Source of the DNA: Gammaproteobacteria bacterium
GTDB lineage: Bacteria > Pseudomonadota > Gammaproteobacteria > JACKNK01
Assembly: GCA_024234955.1 (NCBI GenBank)
Contig: JACKNK010000004.1
Span: 124,001-188,000, forward strand
DNA length: 64,000 nt
Direction of reading: 5' to 3'
Positions 17,369 through 28,121 of this stretch are shown here, in pieces (within the stretch, counting starts at the first letter, position 1; each line of letters opens with the position of its first letter). The position numbers and the translations under genes were made by a program. Below the pieces are notes generated by a model that worked only from the letters and a program-made list of their open reading frames with translations, did not search any database and had not been told where the DNA came from.

Positions 17369-18025
17369 TCAGGCAAACATGGCCCGGCGACGCAGCATGA
17401 CACTCACACCACCCAACGCAAACAGCGCCAACGGGGCCGGGACCGGAATGGAATTGCCATCCACCGCGCGCACACTGAAATCATCACTCAATGCGATGCG
17501 GTCCGGTGCGTTGACGTCGCCGGTCAGGAAGTACCAGTTATTGATACCGCTGTAGCTGGTGAGCTCGACGTCCACCTGCCATTCGCCGTTCATGCCATCA
17601 ACGACGACACCGTCCGTACAACATCCAATCCAGGCCCAAACCGCGTTGAAGGTACCGGACACGATGTTTCCCGGCTCATAACCGTCATCCCGCAACGAGA
17701 TGTAGGAGCTGGTCGGCATGCCCTGAAGCGTGATGTTTGCGTTTCCGGAAGTGACGTCGCTGTTTACGTCGAGCAACATACCCCAGGCGACATCACCGGT
17801 ATTGGTATTGGTGTGCAGCCACATGAACGCGGTGTCGGATTCGGCATAACCCGGCCCGATATTCAGCGGCCCGTAGTGCTGAGCCGCCGTCTGCGCGCTA
17901 TTCAAGGTCGTCAGGTTCTGCCATCCGCTGCCAGTATTGACCTGGTATATCAACGCATTGGCAAGCCCCGGCAGCGCCAGAGACAGCACACTCAACAGGC
18001 TGATAAAGATGTTCTTGTTCAACAT
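17369..18025 (-). CDS. PEP-CTERM-like exported protein
   Basis: A secreted protein of 218 residues. It has a signal peptide (IFISLLSVLSLALPGLANA), a Ser/Thr/Asn-rich middle with a CC pair (WAWIGCCTDGVVVDG), and a C-terminal sorting signal IPVPAPLALFALGGVSVMLRRR. It would be cleaved by exosortase and released or attached at the cell surface. The gene lies alone between a terminator and an upstream spacer holding one of the best sigma-54 promoter matches in the window. An IS3-family element has inserted further upstream. Confidence 0.85.
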   Translation of the reverse strand: MLNKNIFISLLSVLSLALPGLANALIYQVNTGSGWQNLTTLNSAQTAAQHYGPLNIGPGYAESDTAFMWLHTNTNTGDVAWGMLLDVNSDVTSGNANITLQGMPTSSYISLRDDGYEPGNIVSGTFNAVWAWIGCCTDGVVVDGMNGEWQVDVELTSYSGINNWYFLTGDVNAPDRIALSDDFSVRAVDGNSIPVPAPLALFALGGVSVMLRRRAMFA

Positions 18026-18166
18026 GTGTTTTATCCCACTATTTCCGTATTTATGAGCACGGTTTCAAACGTCGATGCGGTCGTTAAGGAAACCGTTGGC
18101 GGACCGTTGGCTGGCCGTTGGCTGGCCACAGGCACACAAAGGCATTTCGCTATTCGCTGTACACGA

Positions 18167-18182
18167 AGCAACATGCGTGCCC
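18167..18182 (-). promoter_or_regulatory. Candidate sigma-54 promoter of the PEP-CTERM gene at 17369-18025
   Basis: Minus-strand sequence GGGCACGCATGTTGCT matches the consensus TGGCACG-N4-TTGCW at every defined position except the first. The predicted start lies near 18156, giving a leader of about 130 bases. The surrounding spacer 18026-18421 has no gene; it also contains an imperfect tandem repeat (CCGTTGGCTGG) around 18085-18125. Confidence 0.65.
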
Positions 18183-18426
18183 ATTCCCTCAAAGCCCATA
18201 TTTTCCGCGAATCTGCACTAACCGATATACGCTTCACCCAGAGTGACAGGATCCGAACAACACCGCCGAGTGACGGGTTTCATCCAAATGCGGTCGCAAA
18301 ATGTCAGTTCAACGTCGCCGACAATCCGGCCCTCCTCCTGGATAAGTACATCTTAATCCGCGCAGCCGGCGGAATCGATGACGCCGCCAATCGAACTTCG
18401 TACCTGACAACAACGTCAGTTGGGTT

Positions 18427-19245
18427 CTACCCCGTTTTCACGGACGGTTTGAAAAGGGATGAAAACTTCTGATCCTGTGCGGCGACTCTACGCCGCATCC
18501 TGGGGTTGTGAAATCGCTCGATGTAGTCGAACAGGTCGGCCCGCGCCTCGTTCCGAGTGCGGTAGCGTCGGTGGTGAACCCGCTCACGTTTGAGCACCCC
18601 GAAAAAGCCCTCGCAGGCCGCGTTGTCGCCGCAGTGACCGACGGCGCTCATGCTGCTGATCAACCCTTTCCCGGTAAGAAATCGCTGGTAATCCCCACTG
18701 GTGAATTGGCAGCCGCGATCCGAATGCAGGATTACGTCCTTGGGCTCCTGACGGTGCCAGACGGCCATCTCCACCGCGCGGATGACCATGTGCCGGTCCT
18801 GCCGGTGATGCATGGCCCAGCCGATGACGAGCTTGCTGAACAGATCAATCACCACGCACAGATACAGCTTGCCTTCGAGCGTGTTGATCTCGGTAATGTC
18901 GGTCACCCACTTGGTATCCGGTTCCCGCGCCGTGAAGTCCCTTTCCAAGCGATTGTCGATCCCTTCCGGACGCTGGCTGGAACCCCCGAATCGCCGATTC
19001 CGCTTGCGCGGCCAGCCTTGAATGCCATGGGCAGCCATCAGGCGGGCGATGCGGTTCGGACTGGCCGTTTCCCCTTCGGCTACCAGATCCTCGTGCATCC
19101 GTGGGGCGCCGATGATGCCGCCGCTGTCGTCGTGAATCTCGCGAATGCGCATCAGCAGACGCGCATTGTCCGATTCACGCGCACTCGGCGCACGGGCTTC
19201 CCAGGCGTAATACCCACTGGGTGACACGTGCAGGCAACAGCACAT
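18427..19245 (-). CDS. IS3-family transposase OrfB (DDE integrase domain)
   Basis: The catalytic half of the transposase, 272 residues in the visible frame. It has the HTH_21-like start ([18 protein letters not shown]), then the rve integrase core with the DDE triad: [11 protein letters not shown] (first Asp), [13 protein letters not shown] (second Asp) and [15 protein letters not shown] (Glu). In IS3 elements it is made as an OrfAB fusion by a -1 ribosomal frameshift; the frame extends upstream of the first ATG toward orfA, which fits. It carries out strand transfer of the element. Confidence 0.9.
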   Translation of the reverse strand: MCCCLHVSPSGYYAWEARAPSARESDNARLLMRIREIHDDSGGIIGAPRMHEDLVAEGETASPNRIARLMAAHGIQGWPRKRNRRFGGSSQRPEGIDNRLERDFTAREPDTKWVTDITEINTLEGKLYLCVVIDLFSKLVIGWAMHHRQDRHMVIRAVEMAVWHRQEPKDVILHSDRGCQFTSGDYQRFLTGKGLISSMSAVGHCGDNAACEGFFGVLKRERVHHRRYRTRNEARADLFDYIERFHNPRMRRRVAAQDQKFSSLFKPSVKTG

Positions 19246-19292
19246 CAGGCGAACCGGGAAGTCACTGCGACAACGTTGAATCGTCTGGTACC

Positions 19293-19586
19293 TCAGAACG
19301 ACCCTTTGGCGAAGAACGTTGCCGCTTCGCGTAAAAAATCCCGTTCCTTCTTCACCCTTGCGAGCTCCCGTTTCAGCCGGGCGATCTCTTCGTCGCGTGG
19401 GCTGCCGGACCCACCGAAGGCCTTACCCTTCGCCTCTTCGGCTTCTCGCTTCCAGCGGGTTAGCAGATTCGGATTGATCCCGATTTCCAGAGCCACCTGG
19501 CGGCAGCTGACGCCCGGCTGACGGGTCAACTCAATCGCTTCGCGCTTGAACTCCGCACTGAACTTTCTTCGCTTCGACATGAACAC
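19293..19586 (-). CDS. IS3-family transposase OrfA
   Basis: A 97-residue DNA-binding protein: [44 protein letters not shown] is a helix-turn-helix of the HTH_Tnp_1 type, followed by a leucine-zipper-like helix ([33 protein letters not shown]). It recognises the terminal repeats and dimerises. A run of six T in the codons for DFL, close to the end, could be part of the frameshift region, but this is not certain. Confidence 0.9.
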   Translation of the reverse strand: MFMSKRRKFSAEFKREAIELTRQPGVSCRQVALEIGINPNLLTRWKREAEEAKGKAFGGSGSPRDEEIARLKRELARVKKERDFLREAATFFAKGSF

Positions 19587-19778
19587 CTCCTCGGCACAGT
19601 GTGCCTCTTCTTGGATGTGTCCGTGTTAACGGGGGAGAACCCGTGCATGACGACCAAGCGCATTCAAAATAGGGCCGCATACTTGATTTATCGCGGATGG
19701 CGGACGCGTTCGTCTCCGTATCAGCGTGTAAAAATGTCGGCGAACATTTGCACCCACCCCTTTAATGGAGCACGCCAC

Positions 19779-20171
19779 ATGTACGGTTTCTCCCTGACCC
19801 TGAACGCACCTTTCGATGCCGCCGTAGAGAAGGTGACCGCCGCCTTGCAGGCGGAAGGCTTCGGCATCCTGGCGGATATGGATGTCGCCGCGACCTTGAA
19901 GAAAAAGATGGACATAGATCGCCTGCCCTATCGCATTCTTGGCGCCTGCAATCCCCCGTTTGCCAACCGCGCAATCGAGGCGGAACCGGATATAGGGCTG
20001 CTACTCCCCTGCAACGTCGTCGTCCGTCAGATGGCGGACGGCCACATTCATATCGCAATCATGGACCCGTCTGCGGTCCTGCAAATGGTCGACAAGCCCG
20101 AAATCCATGAACTCGCGGCCGAAGTCGGCGAGCGCCTACAGCGCGTGCACGACAGCCTGTCTGCGGGATGA
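19779..20171 (+). CDS. DUF302 domain protein
   Basis: A 130-residue protein without signal peptide, in its entirety a DUF302 domain: YGFSLTLNAPFDAAVEKVTAALQAEGFGILADMDV at the start, YRILGACNPPFANRAIEAEPDIGLLLPCNVVVRQ in the middle and VAIMDP-like HIAIMDPSAVLQMV after. The two Cys in GACNP and LPCNV are conserved in the family. Function is unknown; the domain often occurs in sulfur oxidisers near sulfide-oxidation or cytochrome genes. The start at 19779 has GGAG eight bases upstream. A second, exported DUF302 gene lies at 28122-28604. Confidence 0.88.
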   Translation: MYGFSLTLNAPFDAAVEKVTAALQAEGFGILADMDVAATLKKKMDIDRLPYRILGACNPPFANRAIEAEPDIGLLLPCNVVVRQMADGHIHIAIMDPSAVLQMVDKPEIHELAAEVGERLQRVHDSLSAG

Positions 20172-20179
20172 GACCGGTT

Positions 20180-20219
20180 CGCACCCCGACCGGAAACACC
20201 CGATTCCGGCCGGGGTGCG
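20180..20219. terminator. Long hairpin between convergent genes
   Basis: A 16-bp stem with one mismatch (CGCACCCCGACCGGAA against TTCCGGCCGGGGTGCG), eight-base loop, between the stop codons of the DUF302 gene and the DUF937 gene. It probably acts in both directions, though T tracts are weak. Confidence 0.6.
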
Positions 20220-20223
20220 GTGA

Positions 20224-20640
20224 TTACCCGAACAGCTTGCCCTGAAGCAGCGCCAGCCCCTGGGACATCAGGTCACCGCTTTCCGGCACCGTCCCGTCCG
20301 GGGTCAACATGTCGATGACCTTGGGCAGATATTCCGCGAGCGCGCCCGAAGCCTGGTCGTTACCCACGCCCAGTTGGCTGGCAATCTGCCCGATCTGTGC
20401 GCTGCTGAAGACGCTCTGGATCTGATCGGCGGAGATCGGCAGATTCTGACCCGTCCCCACCCAGGAACTCGCGATGTCGCCGAGTCCACCTTTTTGCAGC
20501 ATTTGCAACAGTCCGCTCAGCCCACCCGCACCCTGAGCGCCGACCAACTGCATGATTGAGCCCAACAGTGCGCTATCGGTCTGGCCCGACTGGCCGGCAA
20601 GCCCGCTCGCCGCTCCCATTACCTGATCAAACAAACCCAT
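20224..20640 (-). CDS. YidB/DUF937 family protein
   Basis: A 138-residue protein starting MGLFDQVMGAASGL, with the family's Gly/Gln-rich helix (LLGSIMQLVGAQGAGGLSGLLQMLQKGGLGDIASSWVGTGQNLPISADQIQSVF) and the closing ALAEYLPKVIDMLTPDGTVP segment. This matches YidB/DUF937 proteins, which are small, soluble and of unknown function. It is convergent with the DUF302 gene. Upstream on the same strand is a DUF3597 gene, which belongs to another uncharacterised small-protein family that often occurs singly. Confidence 0.88.
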   Translation of the reverse strand: MGLFDQVMGAASGLAGQSGQTDSALLGSIMQLVGAQGAGGLSGLLQMLQKGGLGDIASSWVGTGQNLPISADQIQSVFSSAQIGQIASQLGVGNDQASGALAEYLPKVIDMLTPDGTVPESGDLMSQGLALLQGKLFG

Positions 20641-20724
20641 CGCAACTCTCCTTCCAACACCAGTGCATCAACGCGTGTTGTCCTTTGGCATACCGCCGGG
20701 ACAACAAGCTCCCATTCATGGCTA

Positions 20725-21156
20725 TCAGCTCAGCAGATCCTGAGGAATATCGCCGCCGTTGTCGGCGATTTTTTGCAGCACAGATTTATGCAACCACATA
20801 TTCATCTGTGCAGAATCGCTCATCTTCTCGGCAGGGCAACCCAATTCCACAGCCAGTTCCTTACGTGCCCCGAAGCTGCTATCCAAGCCCAGCAACTTCA
20901 TCAAATCCACGATCGAAACCTTCCAATTAAGTTTTTCTGCGTGCGCTGCTGCCTTGGCTTCAAGCTGCGCCACCACATCGACCACGCCCACTGCCGCAGC
21001 GGATGACGCCGTCGGCGCGCTGGCCGGAGCCGGCGCCGGCGCCGGCGCCGGCGCCGATTCGTTCACCGGAATCTTCACCGGAGCCAGGGCTTCTGCGGCT
21101 TTTGCTTCATTATCGTTCAAACCCACTGCTGCCAGAATTGCGCCAAAAATACTCAT
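20725..21156 (-). CDS. DUF3597 family protein
   Basis: A 143-residue protein starting MSIFGAILAAVGLNDNEAKAAE. A flexible Ala-Pro linker (residues about 36-50) comes from the near-perfect repeat of GCCGGC at 21025-21056. The C-terminal DUF3597 domain follows: VDVVAQLEAKAAAHAEKLNWKVSIVDLMKLLGLDSSFGARKELAVELG. The start at 21156 is chosen by the family's conserved opening and a GGAG ribosome site. Some relatives carry a LysM domain, absent here. Function unknown. Confidence 0.86.
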   Translation of the reverse strand: MSIFGAILAAVGLNDNEAKAAEALAPVKIPVNESAPAPAPAPAPASAPTASSAAAVGVVDVVAQLEAKAAAHAEKLNWKVSIVDLMKLLGLDSSFGARKELAVELGCPAEKMSDSAQMNMWLHKSVLQKIADNGGDIPQDLLS

Positions 21157-21470
21157 CTCCAATCTCCTGCTTTGCTTTGTTGTGAGCGGGTGAATATACA
21201 TCCCGAAGCAAGAATTTCCCTTGTCGCAGACCCTCTTCTTATACCCGCTGACGAATCCGGCGTTTTGCCGGAACCGCGCCGGTATCCCCAAGAAAACTCT
21301 TTTTCCGATTCATGGCGATGAAAACACACAGCCATGCCACAGCGATGCAAAATCACGGTGATTTGCGGGCCACGAAAATGGTCAGAAAAATCCCGCACCC
21401 GGGAAATCATTCCGCAGATTCAGCGGTCTCCTGTTACCACGCAGCGCGCTGCGCTAACCTTCGTCCTGTC

Positions 21471-21875
21471 ATGCCCAAACTGATTCGCCTATTTGCCCGC
21501 CTCTGCCTGGCACTGAGCCTGATTCTGGCGCCCCTGGCCCCGGGACAGCTCACGTTGGCGGGATCCGGCGACACGGTGATGCGAGTATCCACGAGCGGTG
21601 CATCATCTGCTCATCATGGCTGCGCCCACGCGTCGCATACCGGGCATCAAGCCGCCGCCCCGTGCTGTTGCGATCGCGTCGGCGATGAGTCATCGCAACA
21701 CGGCTGCTGCGGTGGACAGTGCGGTGGGCATTGCGCGAGTTCCGGACACGGCATGGCGGCCTTGCCGATGGTTCGACTCGATGTCGCAACGCCGACCCAG
21801 AACCCCATCACCTTCCTCTCCGCCTATTTCCCCGACGCCAACCCGACGCCCGCGTTCCGCCCGCCCATCCGCTGA
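21471..21875 (+). CDS. Small exported His/Cys-rich protein, metal-resistance operon leader
   Basis: A 134-residue protein with a signal peptide ([28 protein letters not shown]) followed by a His- and Cys-rich segment ([37 protein letters not shown]). It resembles in layout the small CopL/CzcI-like periplasmic proteins that precede metal efflux genes, but I cannot assign a family. It probably binds the exported metal. It sits 65 bases before cusB on the same strand. The 21157-21470 spacer holds a palindromic stretch (AAATCACGGTGATTT, 21349-21363) that could be an operator, and otherwise no gene. Confidence 0.65.
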   Translation: MPKLIRLFARLCLALSLILAPLAPGQLTLAGSGDTVMRVSTSGASSAHHGCAHASHTGHQAAAPCCCDRVGDESSQHGCCGGQCGGHCASSGHGMAALPMVRLDVATPTQNPITFLSAYFPDANPTPAFRPPIR

Positions 21876-21900
21876 TTCTCTGCCCATTCCGTACATTTCC

Positions 21901-21922
21901 CGGCAGGTGCATTTACCTGCCG
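21901..21922 (+). other. Hairpin just upstream of cusB
   Basis: A perfect 8-bp stem CGGCAGGT / ACCTGCCG with six-base loop lies 19 bases before the cusB start codon and just after the preceding gene. It could affect cusB translation or transcript stability. No T tract follows. Confidence 0.4.
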
Positions 21923-21940
21923 TATCGCAGAGGACATCCC

Positions 21941-23200
21941 ATGAAACACCCGATCCGGTTCACCACGAGCCTGTTCGTCGTCACCGCCCTGCTGGTCGCC
22001 TGCGGGTCCGACACCCCGCCAGCACCCAGCGAATCACTCGCCCAGGCGTCCACCGACACGGCGCTTGAACACGCCCAGAAGCACCTCGATCCCAAATACG
22101 TCTGCCCGATGCATCCACAGATCGTGCGCGATGAGGAAGGCACCTGCCCGATCTGCGGCATGAATCTGGTTGCGCAGAAAGTCAGTGCCGAGGGTAGCGA
22201 CGAGGACGACGGCCCACCGATCGTCCGGGTCCGTCCGGAGACCATTCAGAACATGGGCGTACGTACGGCAAAAGCCACCGTCGATCGACTCTGGAAGCGC
22301 ATCGACACCCTGGGCCGGGTGATGTACGACGAGGACCGGCAGATCCACGTCCATGCGCGCGCCGAAGGCTGGGTGGAAAAACTCAACGTGCGTTCGGTCG
22401 GTGACCCGGTCAATGCCGATCAGGTACTGCTGGAGTTGTATGCCCCGGACATCGTCAACGCGCAGGAGGAATACCTGCTCGCGCTTAAGGATCGGGACAG
22501 CGGCGTCCTCAAAGGAAGACGCAATCTGGTCGATGCCTCAGTGCAACGACTGAGGTTGTTCGATGTCCCCGGGGTGACCATCAAGCAGATCGAAAACACC
22601 GGGAAAGTCGCATTACGTGTGCCGATCCGTGCCGAGAAGGGCGGCGTGGTGACCCAGATCGGCCTGCGCGAAGGCATGTACGTCACCCCAATGACCGAGC
22701 TGTACACGATTTCGGACATCAGCAAGGTCTGGGTGCTGGTGGACGTTTTCGAGCATCAGATGGGCTGGTTCGAGGTGGGCACCTCCGCCGACATCGCGCT
22801 TCCCGCGCTGCCCGGCGAGACCTTCTCGGGGAAGGTCCGGTTCATCTATCCCGAGCTCGACCCCAAAACCCGCACACTGCGGGTACGCCTCGAATTCGAC
22901 AACGCCGACGGCAAGCTCAAACCCAATATGCTCGCCGAGGCGACCATCTGGGGCGGCGCCAAGGAAGATGTCCTGACAATTCCCCGCGAGGCCATCATCG
23001 AGACCGGCAAGCGCCGCGTGGTGCTGCTCGCCCTGGGCGACGGCCGCTTCCAGCCCGCACCGGTACGCACCGGCATGTGGACGGCAGACAAGGTGGAGAT
23101 TCTCAGCGGTCTGCAGCCGAATGCCGAAGTGGTGGTTTCCGGACAGTTCCTGATCGATTCCGAATCGAACCTCCAGGCCGCGTTACGGAGGATGCAGTGA
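21941..23200 (+). CDS. cusB: Heavy-metal RND efflux periplasmic adaptor (CusB-like) lipoprotein
   Basis: A membrane fusion protein of 419 residues. It has a lipoprotein signal with lipobox LVAC (Cys21), then a small heavy-metal-binding domain ([20 protein letters not shown], with CxMH and CxICGM), then the HlyD/CusB adaptor core ([36 protein letters not shown], and the beta-barrel [21 protein letters not shown] [19 protein letters not shown]). It would carry Cu(I) or Ag(I) in the periplasm to CusA. Start at 21941 is set by the signal peptide. A REP hairpin separates it from cusA. No CusC/CusF gene is seen. Confidence 0.9.
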   Translation: MKHPIRFTTSLFVVTALLVACGSDTPPAPSESLAQASTDTALEHAQKHLDPKYVCPMHPQIVRDEEGTCPICGMNLVAQKVSAEGSDEDDGPPIVRVRPETIQNMGVRTAKATVDRLWKRIDTLGRVMYDEDRQIHVHARAEGWVEKLNVRSVGDPVNADQVLLELYAPDIVNAQEEYLLALKDRDSGVLKGRRNLVDASVQRLRLFDVPGVTIKQIENTGKVALRVPIRAEKGGVVTQIGLREGMYVTPMTELYTISDISKVWVLVDVFEHQMGWFEVGTSADIALPALPGETFSGKVRFIYPELDPKTRTLRVRLEFDNADGKLKPNMLAEATIWGGAKEDVLTIPREAIIETGKRRVVLLALGDGRFQPAPVRTGMWTADKVEILSGLQPNAEVVVSGQFLIDSESNLQAALRRMQ

Positions 23201-23241
23201 TGATCACAGCGCATCGTAAGCCGCCGATGACTCGCGGCGCA

Positions 23242-23311
23242 GGGACCGCTTCAGCCACAAGCCGTGCAGCGCGGGACAACCGATGCAGATCGCGGCTGAA
23301 GCCGCTCCTGC
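23242..23311. repeat. REP-like hairpin, family A, between cusB and cusA
   Basis: Left arm GGACCGCTTCAGCC (degenerate) and right arm GCGGCTGAAGCCGCTCCTG, of the same family as 382-446 and 38717-38780. The left arm has diverged, so this is an older or partial copy. Confidence 0.65.
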
Positions 23312-23360
23312 GGCGGTCTGCATCTAATGCCGTCGGCAGCACCAGAACGCAGGCACGGCC

Positions 23361-26300
23361 ATGATCGAGCACCTCATCAGCTGGTCGATCAAGAACCGCT
23401 TCCTGGTATTGCTGGCGACGCTGATGCTCGCCGGCTGGGGGTGGCAATCCATCCGCACCACCCCGCTGGATGCGATCCCGGACCTGTCTGATGTGCAGGT
23501 CATCATCAAGACCTCCTACCCCGGACAATCGCCGCGCACGGTGGAGGACCAAGTCACCTACCCGATCACCACCACCATGCTCTCGGTACCGGGTGCCGAC
23601 GTGGTGCGCGGCTATTCGTTCTTCGGCGACAGCTATGTGTACGTGATCTTCAAGGACGGCACCGACCCGTACTGGGCACGATCGCGGGTGCTGGAGTACC
23701 TGAACCAGGCCGCCTCAGGCCTTCCCGATGGCGTCGAACCCCGTCTCGGCCCGGACGCCACCGGGGTCGGCTGGGTGTTCGAATACGCGCTGGTGGATCG
23801 CAGCGGCGGCCACGATCTCGCCGAACTGCGTTCCCTGCAGGACTGGTTCCTCAAGTTCGAATTGCAGACCGTGCCGGGGGTATCCGAAGTCGCCACGGTC
23901 GGCGGCATGGTGCGCCAATACCAGATCGTCGCCGACCCGGACCGGCTGCGCGCCTACAACCTCAACCTCGGTCAACTGGTGGCTGCCGTGAAACGCGGCA
24001 ATCAGGAAGTCGGCGGCTCGGTGATGGAAATGGCCGAGGCCGAATACATGATCCGCACCAGCGGTTATCTGACCTCGGTGGCGGACATCGAGATCATCCC
24101 CGTGGGCATCGCGGAAAGCGGCACGCCGATCCTGCTGCGCGACGTGGCACGAGTCCGCATCGGCCCGGAAATGCGCCGGGGCATCGCCGAACTGGACGGC
24201 GAGGGGGAAGTCGTCGGCGGGATCGTGGTGATGCGTTACGGCGAGAACGCACTCAAGGTCATTGAGCAGGTAAAGCAACGCCTCGAGGACCTGAAACCCG
24301 GGCTGCCTGCCGGGGTCGAGATCGTCACCACTTACGACCGCTCACAGCTCATCCAGCGCGCCGTGGACAACCTTGAAGACAAGCTCATCGAAGAGTTCGT
24401 CGTGGTGGCGCTGGTCTGCCTGATCTTCCTGTTCCACCTGCCCAGTGCGCTGGTAGCCATCGTCAGCCTGCCTCTGGGAGTGATGGCCGCGTTCATCATC
24501 ATGAACAGCCAGGGTATTGCGGCGAACATCATGTCCCTGGGCGGCATCGCCATCGCCATCGGTGCGATGGTGGACGCAGCGATCGTCATGATCGAAAACG
24601 CCCATAAACATCTGGAACGTTACCAACACGCTTACGGCCACAAACCGGTTGGCCAGGAGCACTGGTGCGTCATCCGCGACGCCACCCAGGAGGTCGGCCC
24701 CGCGTTGTTTTTCTCCCTGCTCATCATCACCTTGAGCTTCCTCCCGGTGTTCACGCTGGAAGCCCAGGAAGGCCGTCTGTTCTCGCCCCTCGCGTTCACC
24801 AAGACCTATGCGATGGCAGCCTCAGCCGGGCTGGCGATCACGTTGGTCCCGGTGCTGATGGGCTGGTTCATCCGGGGACATATCCCGGATGAACGCAGCA
24901 ACCCGATCTCGCGGGTGCTGATCTGGCTCTATCGCCCCCTGCTCAAGGGCGTCTTGGGCTGGCCGCGTAGCACGCTGATTGGCGCGTTCCTGCTGATGCT
25001 GACCATGGCCCTGCCTATTGCCGGTGTCCCCAGTCTTCTGGCACCGCTGAAATGGCCGGGGCAATGGCTGGACAACACGAGCTGGGTCGAGACCGTCAAC
25101 GGCTGGCAGAGCGACGCTGCCAAGTCCTGGCAGAAGACCTTCAAGGACTCCCCGCGCCTGCGCCAGCTGGCCACCGGAATCGGCAGCGAGTTCATGCCTG
25201 AACTTCAGGAAGACGACCTGCTCTACATGCCGACCACACTGCCCGGCTTGTCTGTCGGCAAGGCGCAGGAACTGCTTCAGCAGACCGACCGCCTGATCCG
25301 CACCATCCCCGAGGTCAGACGGGTGTTCGGCAAGGTCGGTCGCGCCAACACCGCCACCGACCCCGCACCGCTGACCATGATCGAGACCACGATCCTGCTC
25401 AAGCCGCGTGACCAATGGCGACCGGGTGTGGATCTGAACGCGGTGATCGCGGAACTCGATCGCACGGTCAAGTTCCCGGGTCTGACCAACGCCTGGGTAC
25501 AACCCATCAAGACCCGCATCGACATGCTCGCCACCGGCATCAAGACCCCGGTCGGTATCAAGGTCGCCGGGGCCGACCTGAGCGTGATCGAGGCCATCGG
25601 CAAGGACATCGAAGCGGCGCTGAAAGACGTTCCCGGCACCGCCTCGGCCTATTCCGAGCGCGTCGCGGGGGGTCGGTATATCGAGATCGACCCGGATCGG
25701 ATCGCGGCAGCGCGGTACGGCCTCAACATTGCCGACATCAACGACGTGATCCGCGCTGCCGTCGGCGGCATCAACATCACCGAGACCGTCGAAGGCCTGG
25801 AACGTTACCCGGTCAACCTGCGCTACCCCTCGGATTACCGGGACAACCTGGAAGCCCTGCGCGACCTTCCCCTGGTCACGCCCTCCGGCGCGCACATCCC
25901 CTTGCGCCAGGTTGCCCAGGTGGAGATCGTCGATGGCCCGCCGATGCTCAAGTCCGAGAATGCCCGCTTGAACGGCTGGACCTTCGTCGATGTGCGCGGC
26001 GTCGATCTGGGCAGCTATGTAAAGACCGCGCAAGCGGCGGTCCGCGAACGCGTCACACTCCCACCCGGTTACTCGGTGACCTGGTCCGGGCAATACGAAT
26101 ACATGCTGCGCGCCAATGCCCGCCTCACCCAGGTGGTGCCGATCACCCTGGTGATCATCTTCGTGCTGCTCTATCTCACCTTCAACCGACCCGGTTCGCA
26201 GCCGTTCGGCCCGGCGGCCTTGGTGATGACCACGCTGCCGTTCGCGCTGATCGGCGGCTTCTGGCTGTTGTGGTGGGAAGGCTTCAACCTCAGCGTCGCG

Positions 26301-26693
26301 GTCGGGGTCGGCTTCATCGCCCTGGCCGGGGTCTCCGCCGAATTCGGGGTGGTGATGCTGGTTTATCTGGACAACGCCATCCGCCAGCATCGCGAGGAAA
26401 ATCGCCTCAACCACCGTGCCGATCTGCGCGCCGCGCTGATGGACGGCGCGGTTCTGCGCGTGCGCCCCAAGGCCATGACCGTGGCGGTGATCGTCGCCGG
26501 CCTGGTGCCGATCTTCATCGGCACCGGTACCGGTTCGGAGGTCATGCAACGCATCGCCGCGCCGATGATCGGCGGCATGATCACCGCGCCATTGCTCAGC
26601 CTGCTGGTGATGCCCGCCGCCTATTATCTGATTCAGCGTCGGCGACTCGCCGAACCCGACGACGCCCGTGACGAGGAGGAACTCCACCCATGA
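23361..26693 (+). CDS. cusA: Heavy-metal RND efflux pump (CusA/CzcA family)
   Basis: An inner-membrane proton/metal antiporter of 1110 residues. Family landmarks are the opening [56 protein letters not shown], the helix [20 protein letters not shown] and the C-terminal [22 protein letters not shown]; these are typical of the HME subgroup. Two six-helix blocks with large periplasmic loops are evident. Met residues in the periplasmic cleft and the CusB-type adaptor favour Cu(I)/Ag(I). The next gene overlaps its stop codon by four bases, so the two are translationally coupled. Confidence 0.94.
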   Translation: MIEHLISWSIKNRFLVLLATLMLAGWGWQSIRTTPLDAIPDLSDVQVIIKTSYPGQSPRTVEDQVTYPITTTMLSVPGADVVRGYSFFGDSYVYVIFKDGTDPYWARSRVLEYLNQAASGLPDGVEPRLGPDATGVGWVFEYALVDRSGGHDLAELRSLQDWFLKFELQTVPGVSEVATVGGMVRQYQIVADPDRLRAYNLNLGQLVAAVKRGNQEVGGSVMEMAEAEYMIRTSGYLTSVADIEIIPVGIAESGTPILLRDVARVRIGPEMRRGIAELDGEGEVVGGIVVMRYGENALKVIEQVKQRLEDLKPGLPAGVEIVTTYDRSQLIQRAVDNLEDKLIEEFVVVALVCLIFLFHLPSALVAIVSLPLGVMAAFIIMNSQGIAANIMSLGGIAIAIGAMVDAAIVMIENAHKHLERYQHAYGHKPVGQEHWCVIRDATQEVGPALFFSLLIITLSFLPVFTLEAQEGRLFSPLAFTKTYAMAASAGLAITLVPVLMGWFIRGHIPDERSNPISRVLIWLYRPLLKGVLGWPRSTLIGAFLLMLTMALPIAGVPSLLAPLKWPGQWLDNTSWVETVNGWQSDAAKSWQKTFKDSPRLRQLATGIGSEFMPELQEDDLLYMPTTLPGLSVGKAQELLQQTDRLIRTIPEVRRVFGKVGRANTATDPAPLTMIETTILLKPRDQWRPGVDLNAVIAELDRTVKFPGLTNAWVQPIKTRIDMLATGIKTPVGIKVAGADLSVIEAIGKDIEAALKDVPGTASAYSERVAGGRYIEIDPDRIAAARYGLNIADINDVIRAAVGGINITETVEGLERYPVNLRYPSDYRDNLEALRDLPLVTPSGAHIPLRQVAQVEIVDGPPMLKSENARLNGWTFVDVRGVDLGSYVKTAQAAVRERVTLPPGYSVTWSGQYEYMLRANARLTQVVPITLVIIFVLLYLTFNRPGSQPFGPAALVMTTLPFALIGGFWLLWWEGFNLSVAVGVGFIALAGVSAEFGVVMLVYLDNAIRQHREENRLNHRADLRAALMDGAVLRVRPKAMTVAVIVAGLVPIFIGTGTGSEVMQRIAAPMIGGMITAPLLSLLVMPAAYYLIQRRRLAEPDDARDEEELHP

Positions 26694-28114
26694 ACGCAGT
26701 GATCGGGTTGCTCGTCGGCACCGCGACGTCGGCCTGGGCGGCCTGGCGCGCACTCAAGCAGTACGCGGCCCGACAAGCCGGCGGCGCAACGCCTGCCGTG
26801 CCTCGACCCGCCCGCAAGGCGCCCGTACCCGAGTGCAAACTGGACGACATCGTTTTCACCGAGGCGCATCTGCGGTCACTGGATGCGAGCCGGCTTCAGG
26901 GTGGCCATCACATCGTCCAGGAGGCCACGCTGCCATCCGGGAGCACGATTACGTTGACCCGCCGCTCACTCACCCTGATCGCCCGCGATGACCTGATCAT
27001 CAACGGACAGATACGGATTGCGCCCATCCACAACGTCACCCTCGACGTCACGTTGGTATCGGTTACCGGAGACATCGAGATCGGTGTCAATGCGCTCATA
27101 AGCGGCAGCCCACCAAAGCGTGCCAGCACGCAAAAGGCATCCGGTGCGGGCGTCGCGCTGAGTGGGGAAAGCGGTGCCGCCGGCGGTAACATCCGCCTCA
27201 TGGCGTTGTCCGGCTCAGTTCGCATCAAGGGCGACATCGAAGCCACGCCGGGGCGCGATGGCCAATCGATGGACATCACCGCCCCCCCTTATCTGGGAAT
27301 ACCCACCCTGGCCGGAGGTGCAAACGCGCGGGGTGGCGACGGCGGCGGTGGCGGCCATGTACTGATCTGCGCCCAGGAGAAGATCGAAATCGGTCCGTTC
27401 GCCGCACTCATCGCCGGTGGAAACGGAGGCGACGGCGGTGACGCCGACGCCGATGCCTGCGGCGGTGGCACATCCCGTGCGCTCGCCGGATCGGGCGGCG
27501 ATGCCGGACAAGTCTGGCTGACAGGCACAGGGAATCGCCCTTGCCTGGTCACGCTCGCCAACAAGGCTGGAATCCGTGCCGGCGATCCGGGCGATGGCGG
27601 CCTTGGTGTCGCCCTGTCCGGTGGCGGTGGCATCGCCGCGAGCAGCCCCGCGTTTGCACTCGGTGGCGCAGGCGGCAACGGCGGCAGCGTGCATTTCACC
27701 CACTGCGTGTTCCAGGGCCCCGCCGCGAATGTCGTTGGTGGTGAAGGCGGTTACGGCGGAGACGCTGACGCCGTCGGCGGTGCCGGCCTTGCAGGTTGGA
27801 TCGGCTCTGGCGACGCGGGCGGCCCCGCATTGGCGCATGGGGGAGATGCGGGCAAAAATGGCGTCGCACCCGCTTGCCCGCTCCCGAACGGTGCCGTTGC
27901 AAACGGCACCCTCGTCGCGCAGACACCGGTCGGTGGCGGCAACGCCGCAGCCCTGGGTGGGGCCGGCGGCGGGGCGGGCGGCTGGGTGTTTGCGTTGGCA
28001 GGCACACCCGGGCGTGCAACCGCGCAGGGCGGCGCCGGATTCCGGGTCACCACAAAACCGCCACTCGTAACCGTCACGACTGGCGCACCGGCCACCTCGG
28101 CCGGAAATCCCTGA
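26690..28114 (+). CDS. Glycine-rich repeat protein coupled to cusA, unknown function
   Basis: A 474-residue protein that starts in the ATGA overlap with cusA. The N terminus has one hydrophobic stretch ([20 protein letters not shown]). Residues about 50-130 form short beta strands ([27 protein letters not shown]), reminiscent of a beta-solenoid. From about residue 150 on it is very Gly/Ala-rich with repeated [39 protein letters not shown] and GGAGGGAGG blocks spaced 20-40 residues apart. Six Cys are scattered. I recognise no family. A surface or periplasmic filament-like solenoid is a reasonable guess. Coupling to a metal pump is unusual. Confidence 0.75.
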   Translation: MNAVIGLLVGTATSAWAAWRALKQYAARQAGGATPAVPRPARKAPVPECKLDDIVFTEAHLRSLDASRLQGGHHIVQEATLPSGSTITLTRRSLTLIARDDLIINGQIRIAPIHNVTLDVTLVSVTGDIEIGVNALISGSPPKRASTQKASGAGVALSGESGAAGGNIRLMALSGSVRIKGDIEATPGRDGQSMDITAPPYLGIPTLAGGANARGGDGGGGGHVLICAQEKIEIGPFAALIAGGNGGDGGDADADACGGGTSRALAGSGGDAGQVWLTGTGNRPCLVTLANKAGIRAGDPGDGGLGVALSGGGGIAASSPAFALGGAGGNGGSVHFTHCVFQGPAANVVGGEGGYGGDADAVGGAGLAGWIGSGDAGGPALAHGGDAGKNGVAPACPLPNGAVANGTLVAQTPVGGGNAAALGGAGGGAGGWVFALAGTPGRATAQGGAGFRVTTKPPLVTVTTGAPATSAGNP

Positions 28115-28121
28115 CGATCGC

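Larger units (their letters stand above)
18422..19642 (-). mobile_element. IS3-family insertion sequence
   Basis: About 1.2 kb with two overlapping-phase genes, orfA (19293-19586) and orfB (18427-19245). The ends are imperfect inverted repeats: GGGTTCTACCCCGTTTTCAC on the left and, reversed, GGGTTCTCCCCCGTTAACAC on the right. The stop codon of orfB lies inside the left repeat. No clear target-site duplication is visible, so exact ends could be off by a few bases. Both frames are intact, so the element may be active. Confidence 0.85.

Noticed and set aside
19643..19778. Upstream extension of the DUF302 frame to 19599
   Set aside because: The extension begins inside the IS element and lacks homology; the ATG at 19779 has a ribosome site and the family start.
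24822..26753. 643-codon frame opposite cusA
   Set aside because: Antisense shadow of a clearly identified RND gene; composition is typical of reversed GC-rich coding sequence.
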